Assembly: GCF_014947265.1 (NCBI RefSeq)
Contig: NZ_JADCNK010000007.1
Coordinates: 62,001 to 126,000 of the forward strand
Length of the DNA stretch: 64,000 nucleotides
Reading direction: 5' to 3'
Source of the DNA: Pedobacter sp014947265
GTDB lineage: Bacteria > Bacteroidota > Bacteroidia > Sphingobacteriales > Sphingobacteriaceae
Shown: positions 52,319-60,891 of the stretch, one piece after another
Layout: the number at the start of each line of letters is the position of its first letter
How positions within the stretch are numbered: position 1 is the first letter of the stretch
Program-made: the position numbers and the translations under genes
The notes under the pieces: model-generated
Told to the model about the DNA's origin: nothing
Databases searched by the model: none
Seen by the model: the letters and a program-made list of their open reading frames with translations, nothing else

Positions 52319-54862
52319 TTAAAAATCAAATTTTACCCTTGCCCTTATTCCCCATTCCGAAACTTCCGGATGGTTGAGGTAATTGAAGCGTTTTACCAGA
52401 TCGACCCTTAACAGTTTGAAGATATTACCTACCCCAATACTTCCTTCCATATAAGGATCATCGCCCAATGCATAAGTCCGCTGTGCACCATTTTCGTAAA
52501 CAGGAAGCTGATATAAACCAGATTGAAAATTTGGATTGTTCTCGTTCCTCAAACCACCATATAAAGCTTTAAACGATACCACTTCTCTTAATTTCAAGCG
52601 TTTAAGCAAAGGCACTTTGTTAAAAAAGAAACCGTTAAAATTATGGTCGATATTGATGCTAACGTAATGATCACTCACAAACTCAAGAAAGTTCATCAGG
52701 TTGTATGAGTTAAGCTGATAAGCATAAGTTTGGTTGGCCCGGTGTATATCCAATAAAGGGAAAGGAACTTTTCCGGCAATATAACTGCCCTCTACCGTTA
52801 CATCACTATAGCCCAGCTGTGATAAATAAAAACGTTTATCAATGCTTCCCAATAGGTTATGATAATTGTATTCGCCACCCAAAACACCTTTTAAACCAGC
52901 GGTATAACGTAAATTAAATACCGGATAGCGGTCAGCAATCGGCACACGGTATATTTTTCCCTGGTAAAATTTCTCATTCGGGGCGTATCTTAACTGTAGC
53001 GAAACCTCACTGGTGGTTAACCTGTTTACCAATTGATTATTTGAATTTAAATAATTCAATCCGCCGGCTGGTGTCTGACTCCATTTTTTAAAACCCAGGT
53101 TATAAGAAAAGTGGTTTTCGAACTCTTTAACATAATCCAGGCGATAAAAATCGTTATAGAGCAACATATCATTTACCCCCCTTTTAAAGGAAAGTAAAAA
53201 ATTATCTTCCTGCACAAACTGGAGCTCTTGTCCGGGGATTTTGGTATCACGCTGAAAACTGGCCCTAATATAGTTTTGAGGAAACTCGTAGATCGATTTA
53301 TTATTCAGTGAATAAGTTCCCGAAAGAAAAAACTTCCATTTCTCATCTTTAATACCATAGGCCAGGTAATTTTCGAAATAATAACGTTTGCTGAGTTCAG
53401 GTGTTGTTCGGCCTCCAAACCGCAGTCTTAAACCTTCTACATTGTTAAAGCTATAAAACGTATTTACCGGACCAATTTCATATGGCCCTAAGTTTTGATA
53501 ACCTGCAAATAAAAGGGTTACGATTTTCATCGTGCGTTTAAAAGATGGCAGATTTTGCAGTGTATCAATATTGCCATAAATCTTCAACTGATTTTTTGAA
53601 ATGGTATCCAGTCTGTTTTTCTCCCAAAATTTGTCGTCTTTTTTTGCCGCATCAGCCAGCACAACAGTGCTTTTTCCTTGAAAAATAGTATCAGGCAGCG
53701 CCGTATCGAACTGATAATTTTTGAAAGTAACCGTACGTTCGCCGGTAAAGCCTATTCCTTTGGTTTTGCCGATACCGAAATCAGCCAATAGATTGCTTTT
53801 GCTTAAGCTGTATTTGCCTTTATCGTTGGCTTCAAAATCAAGATCGACTTTGAGTGCACGGACAAAGTTGAGGTTAATGTTTTTGTTTACGCCAAATGAA
53901 GCGCCGGTAACAGCATAATGACTATCGTTGGTTACATAAATTTTCCCCTCGAATAACATATCATTTGTATTTCGGGGAGTAAAGGACAGCTCAATAACCT
54001 GTGGTTTTTGATTTTTTAGCGTATCGGTGATAAAAAACTTATAAAAAGCAGGTGCACCATCTGCAATCGGGCTTAAAAACTCGTTACTGATCACCGAAAT
54101 GTTGTTTTTATAAATATCAATATCCTGATACATCCTATCGAAATAAGTTTTCATTCCTTTATTATCGATGTACCTGCTATCGAAGTTTACCTGCTTTTCT
54201 GCAATAACAATAGTTTTATTCTTTTCAGGATCTTTACTGAGGTAATGATCGGCCAGTTTCTCCTGAATATATACCGGCAACAGGTTTTTTCCGCCAATTA
54301 AGGTAGAATCCTGTTCCTGAAACAGAAACTGATAATTTCTGAACATTCTTTTGCTCTTAAACTTATCCGAAACATTGCTTAACGAAAACAACATCTTCTC
54401 ATACTCCCTGAAAGAAGCAGTATTATAACTCTTAATGCGATTTTCTTCTTTATGGGCAATTACCTGGCGGATCAATTCTACAGCCGGATTATCTTTATTG
54501 CGGTACTTCACCTTTTTACCGCCCACAATCACCACTTCATCCAGCGCCCTTGCATCGGGTACTAAGGCCACGTCAAATTCCTGCGTAGCAGAAGGCACAA
54601 TATTTTTAAAAACGGTTCGGTAGCCCACGTAGTTGAAACTGATTTCACTTTGTGGATTAGGCGAAATGAGTGTATATTTTCCATTTACATCCGTCTGTGT
54701 ACCAATTTGGGTATCTTTAAAGAAAACGGAAACATTAGGCAGCGTTTCTTTGGTTACAGCATCGCGCACGGTTCCAGAAACCACAGTTCTTTGGGCAAAA
54801 ACATTTACCTGCAAAATAAAACTTGGGATCAGGAATAAAAAAAATGAATAAATCGCTTTCAT
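52319..54862 (-). CDS. DUF5686 outer-membrane protein with carboxypeptidase-regulatory N-terminal domain
   Basis: An 847-residue exported protein: signal peptide (cleavage near VFAQ, residue 23), a carboxypeptidase-regulatory-like domain (VVSGTVRDAVTKETLPNVSVFFKDTQIGTQTDVNGKYTL), then DUF5686 (DEVVIVGGKKVKYRNKDNPAVELIRQVIAHKEEN...). The long C-terminal half is made of beta-strands and ends in EWGIRARVKFDF, as in outer-membrane barrels. No TonB-type plug is evident. Its function is not established. It abuts gtrA directly and precedes the phosphatidyltransferase by 10 bp, so a role in moving or anchoring the inositol sphingolipid at the outer membrane is a reasonable hypothesis. Confidence 0.85.
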   Translation of the reverse strand: MKAIYSFFLFLIPSFILQVNVFAQRTVVSGTVRDAVTKETLPNVSVFFKDTQIGTQTDVNGKYTLISPNPQSEISFNYVGYRTVFKNIVPSATQEFDVALVPDARALDEVVIVGGKKVKYRNKDNPAVELIRQVIAHKEENRIKSYNTASFREYEKMLFSLSNVSDKFKSKRMFRNYQFLFQEQDSTLIGGKNLLPVYIQEKLADHYLSKDPEKNKTIVIAEKQVNFDSRYIDNKGMKTYFDRMYQDIDIYKNNISVISNEFLSPIADGAPAFYKFFITDTLKNQKPQVIELSFTPRNTNDMLFEGKIYVTNDSHYAVTGASFGVNKNINLNFVRALKVDLDFEANDKGKYSLSKSNLLADFGIGKTKGIGFTGERTVTFKNYQFDTALPDTIFQGKSTVVLADAAKKDDKFWEKNRLDTISKNQLKIYGNIDTLQNLPSFKRTMKIVTLLFAGYQNLGPYEIGPVNTFYSFNNVEGLRLRFGGRTTPELSKRYYFENYLAYGIKDEKWKFFLSGTYSLNNKSIYEFPQNYIRASFQRDTKIPGQELQFVQEDNFLLSFKRGVNDMLLYNDFYRLDYVKEFENHFSYNLGFKKWSQTPAGGLNYLNSNNQLVNRLTTSEVSLQLRYAPNEKFYQGKIYRVPIADRYPVFNLRYTAGLKGVLGGEYNYHNLLGSIDKRFYLSQLGYSDVTVEGSYIAGKVPFPLLDIHRANQTYAYQLNSYNLMNFLEFVSDHYVSINIDHNFNGFFFNKVPLLKRLKLREVVSFKALYGGLRNENNPNFQSGLYQLPVYENGAQRTYALGDDPYMEGSIGVGNIFKLLRVDLVKRFNYLNHPEVSEWGIRARVKFDF

Positions 54863-55237
54863 TTAACTTGTAAAAATAAACTGCCTTTGCATGATATAAT
54901 TGTAGCTGATGCCGGTTAAAACCGAGCTTAGCACTTTAGCGAGTACGTAATTGAGATTAAAAAAATGGGTAAAAATAAATACCCCGGTGGTAACGATGGC
55001 CAGATTGCCGGCCCATACCAAAATATACCTGAACACCTGCCACTTCACCTCCTTCGACCGGCTTTGAAAAACCCATTTGCGGTTAACATAAAAATTAACC
55101 ACACCGCCCGAAACGGTGCCGATGATGCTTGCTGCCAGGTACCACAATCCGAAAAAGTTTACTGCAATGATGGTGATACCAAAATCGGTTGCAGAAGCCA
55201 TTAAGGATGATGCCTGTGCTTTTAGGTAGGTAAGCAT
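54863..55237 (-). CDS. GtrA family membrane protein
   Basis: A 124-residue protein with four membrane helices: ASSLMASATDFGITIIAVNFFGLWYLAA, IGTVSGGVVNFYVNRKWVF, ILVWAGNLAIVTTGVFIFTHF and YVLAKVLSSVLTGISYNYIMQRQFIF. The GG-x-VNF-x-NRKWVF motif is diagnostic of GtrA. Family members are thought to help flip polyprenyl-phosphate-linked sugars across the membrane. Within this operon it might instead aid a lipid or lipid-linked headgroup step. It starts 2 bp after the PgpA-type gene and stops directly before the DUF5686 gene. Confidence 0.88.
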   Translation of the reverse strand: MLTYLKAQASSLMASATDFGITIIAVNFFGLWYLAASIIGTVSGGVVNFYVNRKWVFQSRSKEVKWQVFRYILVWAGNLAIVTTGVFIFTHFFNLNYVLAKVLSSVLTGISYNYIMQRQFIFTS

Positions 55238-55239
55238 GT

Positions 55240-55695
55240 CTAAAAAAAATCGAAAACCACTACCAGTTGGAGGATTATATTTGCGTAAATCCCGGCCAGT
55301 ATATCATCGGCCATTACGCCCCAACCGCCTGGCAGTTCTTCCATTTTGCGGATATAAAAGGGTTTCAGAATATCAAAAAACCTAAAAAGAACAAGCCCAA
55401 TAAGGGTATATTGCCATTTTAAAGGCACAAATAACAGGGTAATGCACATGCCCGCCACTTCATCAATCACTACCCTGTTATGGTCTTTGCCCCAAATCTC
55501 TTCTACCCGGTCGGCACTCATTATCCCGATCATTACGATGAACATGGTAGAAAGTATTGGCCATAAATATGGGTTGGTATAAGGGCTCTGGCAAAGGTGC
55601 CAGCAGATACAGGTTGCTATAGCAGCGTATGTACCGGCGCCTTTGCCGATGTAGCCAATGCCCAGGGCCGTTGAAAGAAATTTGTGGATAAACAC
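55240..55695 (-). CDS. PgpA-type phosphatase, candidate phosphatidylinositol-phosphate phosphatase
   Basis: A 151-residue membrane phosphatase. The GTG at 55695 is chosen as start because it overlaps the upstream TAG stop by one base (TAGTG) and gives the usual PgpA length and N-terminus (VFIHKFLSTALGIGYIGKGAGTYAAI). A longer frame to 55866 runs through the MIPS coding sequence and has no PgpA features. Motifs: GKGAGTYAA, DRVEEIWGKDHNRVVIDEVAGMCI, FRFFDILKP and GGWGVMADDILAG, all typical of PgpA. Between an inositol-phosphate synthase and a phosphatidyltransferase it most likely removes the phosphate from phosphatidylinositol phosphate; phosphatidylglycerophosphate is the alternative substrate. 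Confidence 0.87.
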   Translation of the reverse strand: MFIHKFLSTALGIGYIGKGAGTYAAIATCICWHLCQSPYTNPYLWPILSTMFIVMIGIMSADRVEEIWGKDHNRVVIDEVAGMCITLLFVPLKWQYTLIGLVLFRFFDILKPFYIRKMEELPGGWGVMADDILAGIYANIILQLVVVFDFF

Positions 55696-57020
55696 TATAC
55701 GGTTTCTATCAGTTCTTCTTCGTAATCCTGACCTAAATGGGTAATCAACTCTTCGCCCATGATGTAACGTAAGGTATTCTGAAGTTTCATTAACTGTTTG
55801 AAAATGTCGTTCTCTGCAGGTACACCTGGAATCGTTTGTGGCGATTTCAAGTAGAATGATAACCATTCCTGAATGCCCGACATATTTGAGCGTTTAGCCA
55901 GATCGATAAACAAAGCAAGATCCAGCACAATTGGTGCAGCTAAAATTGAGTCGCGGCAAAGGAAATTGATTTTGATCTGCATTTTGTAACCCAACCAACC
56001 GAAAATATCGATGTTATCCCAGCTTTCTTTATTATCACCGTGAGGCGGATAATAGTTGATCCTGATTTTGTGGTACATATCGCCATATAAATCCGGGTTA
56101 ACTTCTGGTTTGAAAATATCTTCCAACACACCCAGTTTAGATACTTCTTTGGTTTTAAAGTTATCAGGATCGTCTAACACCAAACCATCACGGTTGCCTA
56201 AAATATTATCTGAGAACCAGCCATTTACACCTAACGAACGTGCAGCTAAACCTGGCGCCAAAATAGTTTTCATCAAAGTTTGACCGGTTTTGAAATCTTT
56301 ACCAGCAATTGGGGTATCGGTTTCTTTAGCCAGTTCGATCAATGCAGGGATATCAACTGTTAAGTTTGGTGCACCATTAGCGAAAGGAATGCCCAGTTTT
56401 AGTGCAGCATAGGCGTAAATCATACTTGGCGCAATACGCAAATCGTTGTCTTTTAAACCTTGCTCAAATGCAGCAAGCGATTCGTGTACTTCTGATGCTT
56501 CAAAATAAATTTCGGTAGAACCACACCAAACCAATACAATACGGTCGCAGTTGTTTTCGGCCTTGAAGTTTTTAATATCTTCCATTACCGCTAAAGCCAG
56601 TTCGTAACGGTTATCGATATCTTTTACATATTTACCATCCAGGTTTTTTACGTAGTTTCTGTCGAAAGCAGCACGCATTGGTTTAATGGCCTGTAACTCT
56701 TCACGCACATCGCGCAAAAGGTTGGCATCCAGTACACGGGCGTTTAACGCAGCTTCGTAAACATTATCTTCGTACACATCCCAGCCACCGAAAACTAAAT
56801 CTTCCAGATTGGCTAAAGGCACAAAATCTTTAATTTTTGGCTCTTTTTTTTCTGTTCTTTTACCCAAACGGATAGTACCCATCTGCGTTAACGAACCAAT
56901 CGGTTTTGAGATGCCTTTTTTAATTGCAGCAACTCCGGCGATCATAGTTGTAGCTACAGCGCCAAGTCCTGGCATTAATATTCCCAGCTTACCTTCAGCT
57001 GCTTTTACTTGTTGTTTCAT
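55695..57020 (-). CDS. Inositol-3-phosphate synthase (MIPS)
   Basis: A 441-residue cytosolic enzyme that converts glucose 6-phosphate to myo-inositol 3-phosphate using NAD. The N-terminal Rossmann motif is KLGILMPGLGAVATTMIAG. Family segments follow: WDVYEDNVYEAALNA, VLVWCGSTEIYF, PFANGAPNLTVDIPALIELA, the catalytic region GKDFKTGQTLMKTILAPGLAARSLGVNGWFSDNILGN and KMQIKINFLCRDSILAAPIVLDLALF. This is the bacterial type found in Bacteroidota inositol-lipid clusters. It supplies the headgroup for the phosphatidyltransferase. It starts 20 bp after the ceramide reductase gene, and its stop overlaps the next start. Confidence 0.95.
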   Translation of the reverse strand: MKQQVKAAEGKLGILMPGLGAVATTMIAGVAAIKKGISKPIGSLTQMGTIRLGKRTEKKEPKIKDFVPLANLEDLVFGGWDVYEDNVYEAALNARVLDANLLRDVREELQAIKPMRAAFDRNYVKNLDGKYVKDIDNRYELALAVMEDIKNFKAENNCDRIVLVWCGSTEIYFEASEVHESLAAFEQGLKDNDLRIAPSMIYAYAALKLGIPFANGAPNLTVDIPALIELAKETDTPIAGKDFKTGQTLMKTILAPGLAARSLGVNGWFSDNILGNRDGLVLDDPDNFKTKEVSKLGVLEDIFKPEVNPDLYGDMYHKIRINYYPPHGDNKESWDNIDIFGWLGYKMQIKINFLCRDSILAAPIVLDLALFIDLAKRSNMSGIQEWLSFYLKSPQTIPGVPAENDIFKQLMKLQNTLRYIMGEELITHLGQDYEEELIETV

Positions 57021-57040
57021 TCTATTTTTTATTTAAAATC

Positions 57041-58030
57041 TTATAACCAATTGTTTTTACGGTACCAGTTGATAGTTTCGTTTAGTCCCTGTTCCAATCC
57101 GAACCGGGGAACAAAACCAAAATCGTTCTGAATATTTTTAATGTCGCAGCCCCAGTTAAGGGCAGTGAGCTCTTTTATTTTATCTACATTTAAGGCAGGT
57201 ATTTTATTAAATACGCCATACACATGTTCCATCGACCAGGCCAAACTTTTAATCAACGGTACAGGCACATTTACCTTTACTGTTTTTTTGCCTAAAGCCT
57301 TACTTACATAATGAGCGAGCGATGAGCGGTTGTACACTGCCCCATCTGATATATTGTAAGCCTTGCCCGCCACTGCAGAAGCAAGCGCTTTAATGATGAT
57401 ATCGGCCAGATCAGTAGCATATACAAAACTGAGTTCCTGTTCCTGCTTGCCGATGTAAAGCTCCAGCCCAGCTTTAATGGTTTTGATCAGTATGAAAATG
57501 TCTTTCTCCCGTGGGCCATAAACCGCTGTAGGCCTGAAAATGATCAGAGGCAGATTGGAAATTTGCGCCAGATAAGTCTCAGCCAGCGCCTTACTGATGC
57601 CATACTGGGTTACCGGATTAGATGCACTTTTTTCCGTCAGTTTATCGTTTTTCTGCTTTAAAGGACCCAAAGCCGCCAGACTACTGATAAATATAAATTT
57701 CTCTATCGCATGTGTTGATTTCGAAGCAGCTACAGCTAAATTCCTGGTATATATTGCGTTGATCTTATTGTAATCTCCTAAATTCTTTGCCTTGGTTACT
57801 GCAGCGGCATGTACGATATAATCGTATTTTTTCTCTTCGATATTTTCTTTTAGTAAGTAGATCGATTCGAAATCCAGGTCCACATAATTGATCTCAAAAT
57901 CTTTAAGGTGAACTGCAGCAGCCTTTTGACGTACATTTGCATATACTTCCAATCCATTGGCTAAAGCAGATTTAATCAGGTGGTACCCTACAAATCCTGT
58001 CGCCCCGGTAATCAACACCCGCTTTTTCAT
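57041..58030 (-). CDS. NAD-dependent epimerase/dehydratase, candidate ceramide reductase (CerR-like)
   Basis: A 329-residue extended short-chain dehydrogenase with glycine motif G9-x2-G12-x2-G15 (ITGATGFVGYHLI), catalytic Tyr143-x3-Lys147 (QYGISKALAE) and RPTAVYGPREKDIF. In Caulobacter and Bacteroides a protein of this type, CerR, reduces the 3-keto group of the acylated sphingoid intermediate. Its start overlaps the ceramide synthase stop by 4 bp (ATGA), tying it to that step. By sequence alone a nucleotide-sugar epimerase could not be excluded; context decides the call. Confidence 0.88.
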   Translation of the reverse strand: MKKRVLITGATGFVGYHLIKSALANGLEVYANVRQKAAAVHLKDFEINYVDLDFESIYLLKENIEEKKYDYIVHAAAVTKAKNLGDYNKINAIYTRNLAVAASKSTHAIEKFIFISSLAALGPLKQKNDKLTEKSASNPVTQYGISKALAETYLAQISNLPLIIFRPTAVYGPREKDIFILIKTIKAGLELYIGKQEQELSFVYATDLADIIIKALASAVAGKAYNISDGAVYNRSSLAHYVSKALGKKTVKVNVPVPLIKSLAWSMEHVYGVFNKIPALNVDKIKELTALNWGCDIKNIQNDFGFVPRFGLEQGLNETINWYRKNNWL

Positions 58031-59148
58031 ATCGCTTTCTCTAAAATCCTGTATTTGCGGTACAGTTTTCCGCCGATGTCTTCAATCGGTTTATTGATCA
58101 GGTCGTTATGGTCCAAAGTCCAGCTCGCCTCCGCATATTTCATTTTTTTAGCTTCGAAATGTTTGATAATCCGGCCATATAAACAGGCTTCGATGCCCAT
58201 TTTGCGGTAACCATCAACTACACCAAGCAGTAAAATGCGGATACCATCTATTTTCTTTTTATTAGCTAAAAGTTTGATCAAACCTGTAGGAAACAGCCTT
58301 CCACGTTTAATTTTGATCAAAATCTGGTTGATATCGGGAATGGCCAGTGCAAAACCCACAATTTTACCATGTTGTTCGGCCAGGATGCAAAATTCAGGAT
58401 CGAGGATCATTTTTAAGTCGTTCGCAGTATAATCGAATTCTTTGTCCGTCATCGGTACAAAACCAAGGTTTTTGTCCCATGCTTTGTTGTATACGTCTCT
58501 TACCGCATTACATTCTTCCTTGAATTTTTTCATGTTAATTTTACGGAGAATGATATCGTTCCGTTTCAAACGGTCCTCTATCCTATCCATCAGCTTTACC
58601 GATCGGTCGCTGTAAGTGCCAGCAGTATACCGGTAAGCCCTTAAATCAACATTTTTTTGAAAACCCATTTGCTCCAAAAGCGGCAAATAATATTGGGCGT
58701 TATAAGGCATCATAGCTACAGGCGGACCGTCAAAACCTTCAATCAGCAATCCACACACTTCGTTGGTGGAGAAATTAACCGGGCCTAAAACTTTGGTTAA
58801 CCCATTTTCCTTTAACCATTCCTGCGCTGCTTCAAAAAGTTGTTTAGCTGCCGATGCATCATTGATACAATCGAAAAAGCCAAAAAAACCGTCTTTAGAT
58901 TCGTAGACTTTATTATGGTTGGTATTGTTGATTGCTGCAATACGTCCAATTACCCTGCCTTCATCATAAAGCAAAAAAAGCTGAATTTTGGAATGTTCGT
59001 AAAAAGGATGTTTGCCAGGGGTAAGCAGATCGCGCTGCGCAATAAAAAGTTCGGGAACATAGTTTACATCACCCGCATACAGTTCATGCGGGAAATCTAC
59101 AAATGCCGCCAATGCTTTTTTACCAGAAACCTTGATCAGTTCTCTCAT
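58027..59148 (-). CDS. GNAT-like acyltransferase, candidate bacterial ceramide synthase (bCerS)
   Basis: A 373-residue soluble GNAT-fold protein. The first half carries the family segment DVNYVPELFIAQRDLLTPGKHPFYEHSKIQLFLLYDEGRVIGRIAAINN and VLGPVNFSTNEVCGLLIEGFDGPPVAMMPYN. The second half has KIVGFALAIPDINQ and MKYAEASWTLDHNDLINKPIEDIGGKLYRKYRIL. This architecture is that of bCerS, which N-acylates 3-ketosphinganine in bacteria. It overlaps the serine palmitoyltransferase gene by 4 bp (ATGA) and the reductase gene by 4 bp, giving the contiguous trio spt-bcerS-cerR. Confidence 0.88.
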   Translation of the reverse strand: MRELIKVSGKKALAAFVDFPHELYAGDVNYVPELFIAQRDLLTPGKHPFYEHSKIQLFLLYDEGRVIGRIAAINNTNHNKVYESKDGFFGFFDCINDASAAKQLFEAAQEWLKENGLTKVLGPVNFSTNEVCGLLIEGFDGPPVAMMPYNAQYYLPLLEQMGFQKNVDLRAYRYTAGTYSDRSVKLMDRIEDRLKRNDIILRKINMKKFKEECNAVRDVYNKAWDKNLGFVPMTDKEFDYTANDLKMILDPEFCILAEQHGKIVGFALAIPDINQILIKIKRGRLFPTGLIKLLANKKKIDGIRILLLGVVDGYRKMGIEACLYGRIIKHFEAKKMKYAEASWTLDHNDLINKPIEDIGGKLYRKYRILEKAI

Positions 59149-60359
59149 GATTGGCTTCCTACTAATTCTACGTTAACGGCCTTAAAAGCAGCATTTAGTT
59201 GCTCAATCGCCGATTCAATCTGTTCGAAGCTATGTGTCGCCATCAAAGAAAACCTGATCAAAGACGAATCAGAAGGTACTGCTGGTGAAACAACCGGATT
59301 AACGAAAACCCCATTTTGCTGAAGGATATTAGTGATCATAAAAGTTTTGGTGTTATCGCGGATGTAAATGGGTATAATAGGACTGTTGCTCTGCCCAATA
59401 TCGAAACCTGCATTGAGCAAAAGTTTCTTCGCATATTCTGTATTGGCCCAAAGTTTATCAATCCTTTCAGGTTCTGATTCGATGATATCCAATGCAGCAA
59501 TCACACTTGCCACGGCTGATGGCGGCATACTTGCACTGAACATCAATGAGCGTGCACGGTGTTTGATATATTCGATAGTCTCGGTACTCCCCGCAATAAA
59601 ACCACCAAGAGAGGCCAGCGATTTGCTAAAAGTGCCCATAATCAGGTCTACATCCTCTGTAAGGTTGAAATGTGATGCCGTTCCCGATCCATTAAAGCCA
59701 ATTACCCCAAGGCTATGCGCATCATCCATCATGATGTTGGCACCAAATTCATTGGCAATTTCTACCATTTCTGGAAGATTAACTAAATCGCCTTCCATAC
59801 TGAAAATACCATCAGAAACAATCAGTTTGGCGGCATCTTCAGGTAAACGGCTCAATTTGCGGCGAAGATCCTGCATATCATTATGCGCGTACTTAATGGT
59901 ACGGGCAAAGGCCAGGCGACTGCCATCAATAATCGAAGCATGATCGTACTCATCAAGCAAGAGGTAATCATTACGATCTAATAAACAGGATATTACCCCT
60001 AAATTCACCTGAAAACCAGTGCTAAAAAGCACCGCAGCTTCTTTGCCTACATACTCGGCCAAACGGTTTTCCAATTCGAGGTGGATATCGAGCGAACCAT
60101 TTAAAAATCGCGAACCCGCACAACCAGTTCCATATTTTTCAATGGCGGCTTTTGCAGCTTCTTTTATTTTAGGATGATTGGTTAACCCTAAATAGGAATT
60201 AGAACCAAACATGAGCACCTTTTTCCCATTGATCACCACCTCGGTATCCTGGCCTGATTCTATTGACCTGAAATAAGGATATAATCCCTTTTCTTTTATC
60301 ACCGCCGCATCCTTAAAAGAGGCAATTCTATCTTGTAATTTTTTACGCATGCTGAACAC
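59145..60359 (-). CDS. spt: Serine palmitoyltransferase (SPT)
   Basis: A 404-residue PLP enzyme of the alpha-oxoamine synthase family. PLP-binding features are DDAHSLGVIGFNG with His215 and the Schiff-base lysine Lys246 in GTFSKSLASLGGF. GTGCAGSRFLNGSLDIHLELE and FSTGFQVNLGVIS are also typical. It condenses serine with a long acyl-CoA (or acyl-ACP) to give 3-ketosphinganine. Related oxoamine synthases (2-amino-3-ketobutyrate ligase, BioF) share these motifs, but adjacency to the bCerS and CerR genes makes SPT the natural call. It is the first gene of the operon, 532 bp from a divergent AraC regulator. Confidence 0.92.
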   Translation of the reverse strand: MFSMRKKLQDRIASFKDAAVIKEKGLYPYFRSIESGQDTEVVINGKKVLMFGSNSYLGLTNHPKIKEAAKAAIEKYGTGCAGSRFLNGSLDIHLELENRLAEYVGKEAAVLFSTGFQVNLGVISCLLDRNDYLLLDEYDHASIIDGSRLAFARTIKYAHNDMQDLRRKLSRLPEDAAKLIVSDGIFSMEGDLVNLPEMVEIANEFGANIMMDDAHSLGVIGFNGSGTASHFNLTEDVDLIMGTFSKSLASLGGFIAGSTETIEYIKHRARSLMFSASMPPSAVASVIAALDIIESEPERIDKLWANTEYAKKLLLNAGFDIGQSNSPIIPIYIRDNTKTFMITNILQQNGVFVNPVVSPAVPSDSSLIRFSLMATHSFEQIESAIEQLNAAFKAVNVELVGSQS

Positions 60360-60891
60360 TTATATTCTTCAGTTTTTAAAACCCTGTTCTGAAAGTTTAG
60401 CCCGCAACTTGAATGCTACTTGTAGAGATTGAAATCAACCAGGTAGATTAAGACCGCATTAACCAAACGATTTGATAACACAATTTTAACGCGGAATTGA
60501 GGCCAAAAAAAGGTTCAAATGTGGGATATATTGGTCAAAAAGTCGGATCGATGAAATGTGACATTCAGATGAATTGACCAATTGACATTCTGACTTTTAT
60601 TATAAAATAGTAAAAAAGTTAAAAACAACTTAAAACGTACTATAAATCACATAAATAACTGTTTTTTAACAAAATACAAACTAACAATCTATTAATCAAA
60701 AACATAAAAATCAATCATAAATTAGTCATTTTAAAAAATTATGCTTGCAAAAATGATCTTGAACATTACATTTGCGGGTACAAAATCCGACAGATAAAGG
60801 GCGAAATCCATCCGAAAAAAGATGGCTGAAATTGGTGTATAAAAGATGATCGTATCTGTTAAGAAATTATTAAAAAATACTGAACGATTTT
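60360..60891. other. Divergent regulatory region between spt and the AraC gene
   Basis: No gene. On the plus strand TTG (60745-60747), a 19-nt spacer and TACATTTG (60767-60774) match the Bacteroidota promoter pattern and would serve the AraC gene with a ~110-nt leader. No equally good promoter was found for spt on the minus strand. Confidence 0.55.
60745..60774 (+). promoter_or_regulatory. Promoter of the AraC regulator gene
   Basis: TTG at 60745-60747 and a perfect TAnnTTTG (TACATTTG, 60767-60774) are separated by 19 nt, the spacing of the Bacteroidota sigma-A promoter. Confidence 0.6.

Noticed and set aside
55698..55866. Upstream extension of the PgpA-type gene
   Set aside because: The extension lies inside the MIPS coding sequence and reads as unstructured basic sequence; the GTG at 55695 restores normal PgpA length.
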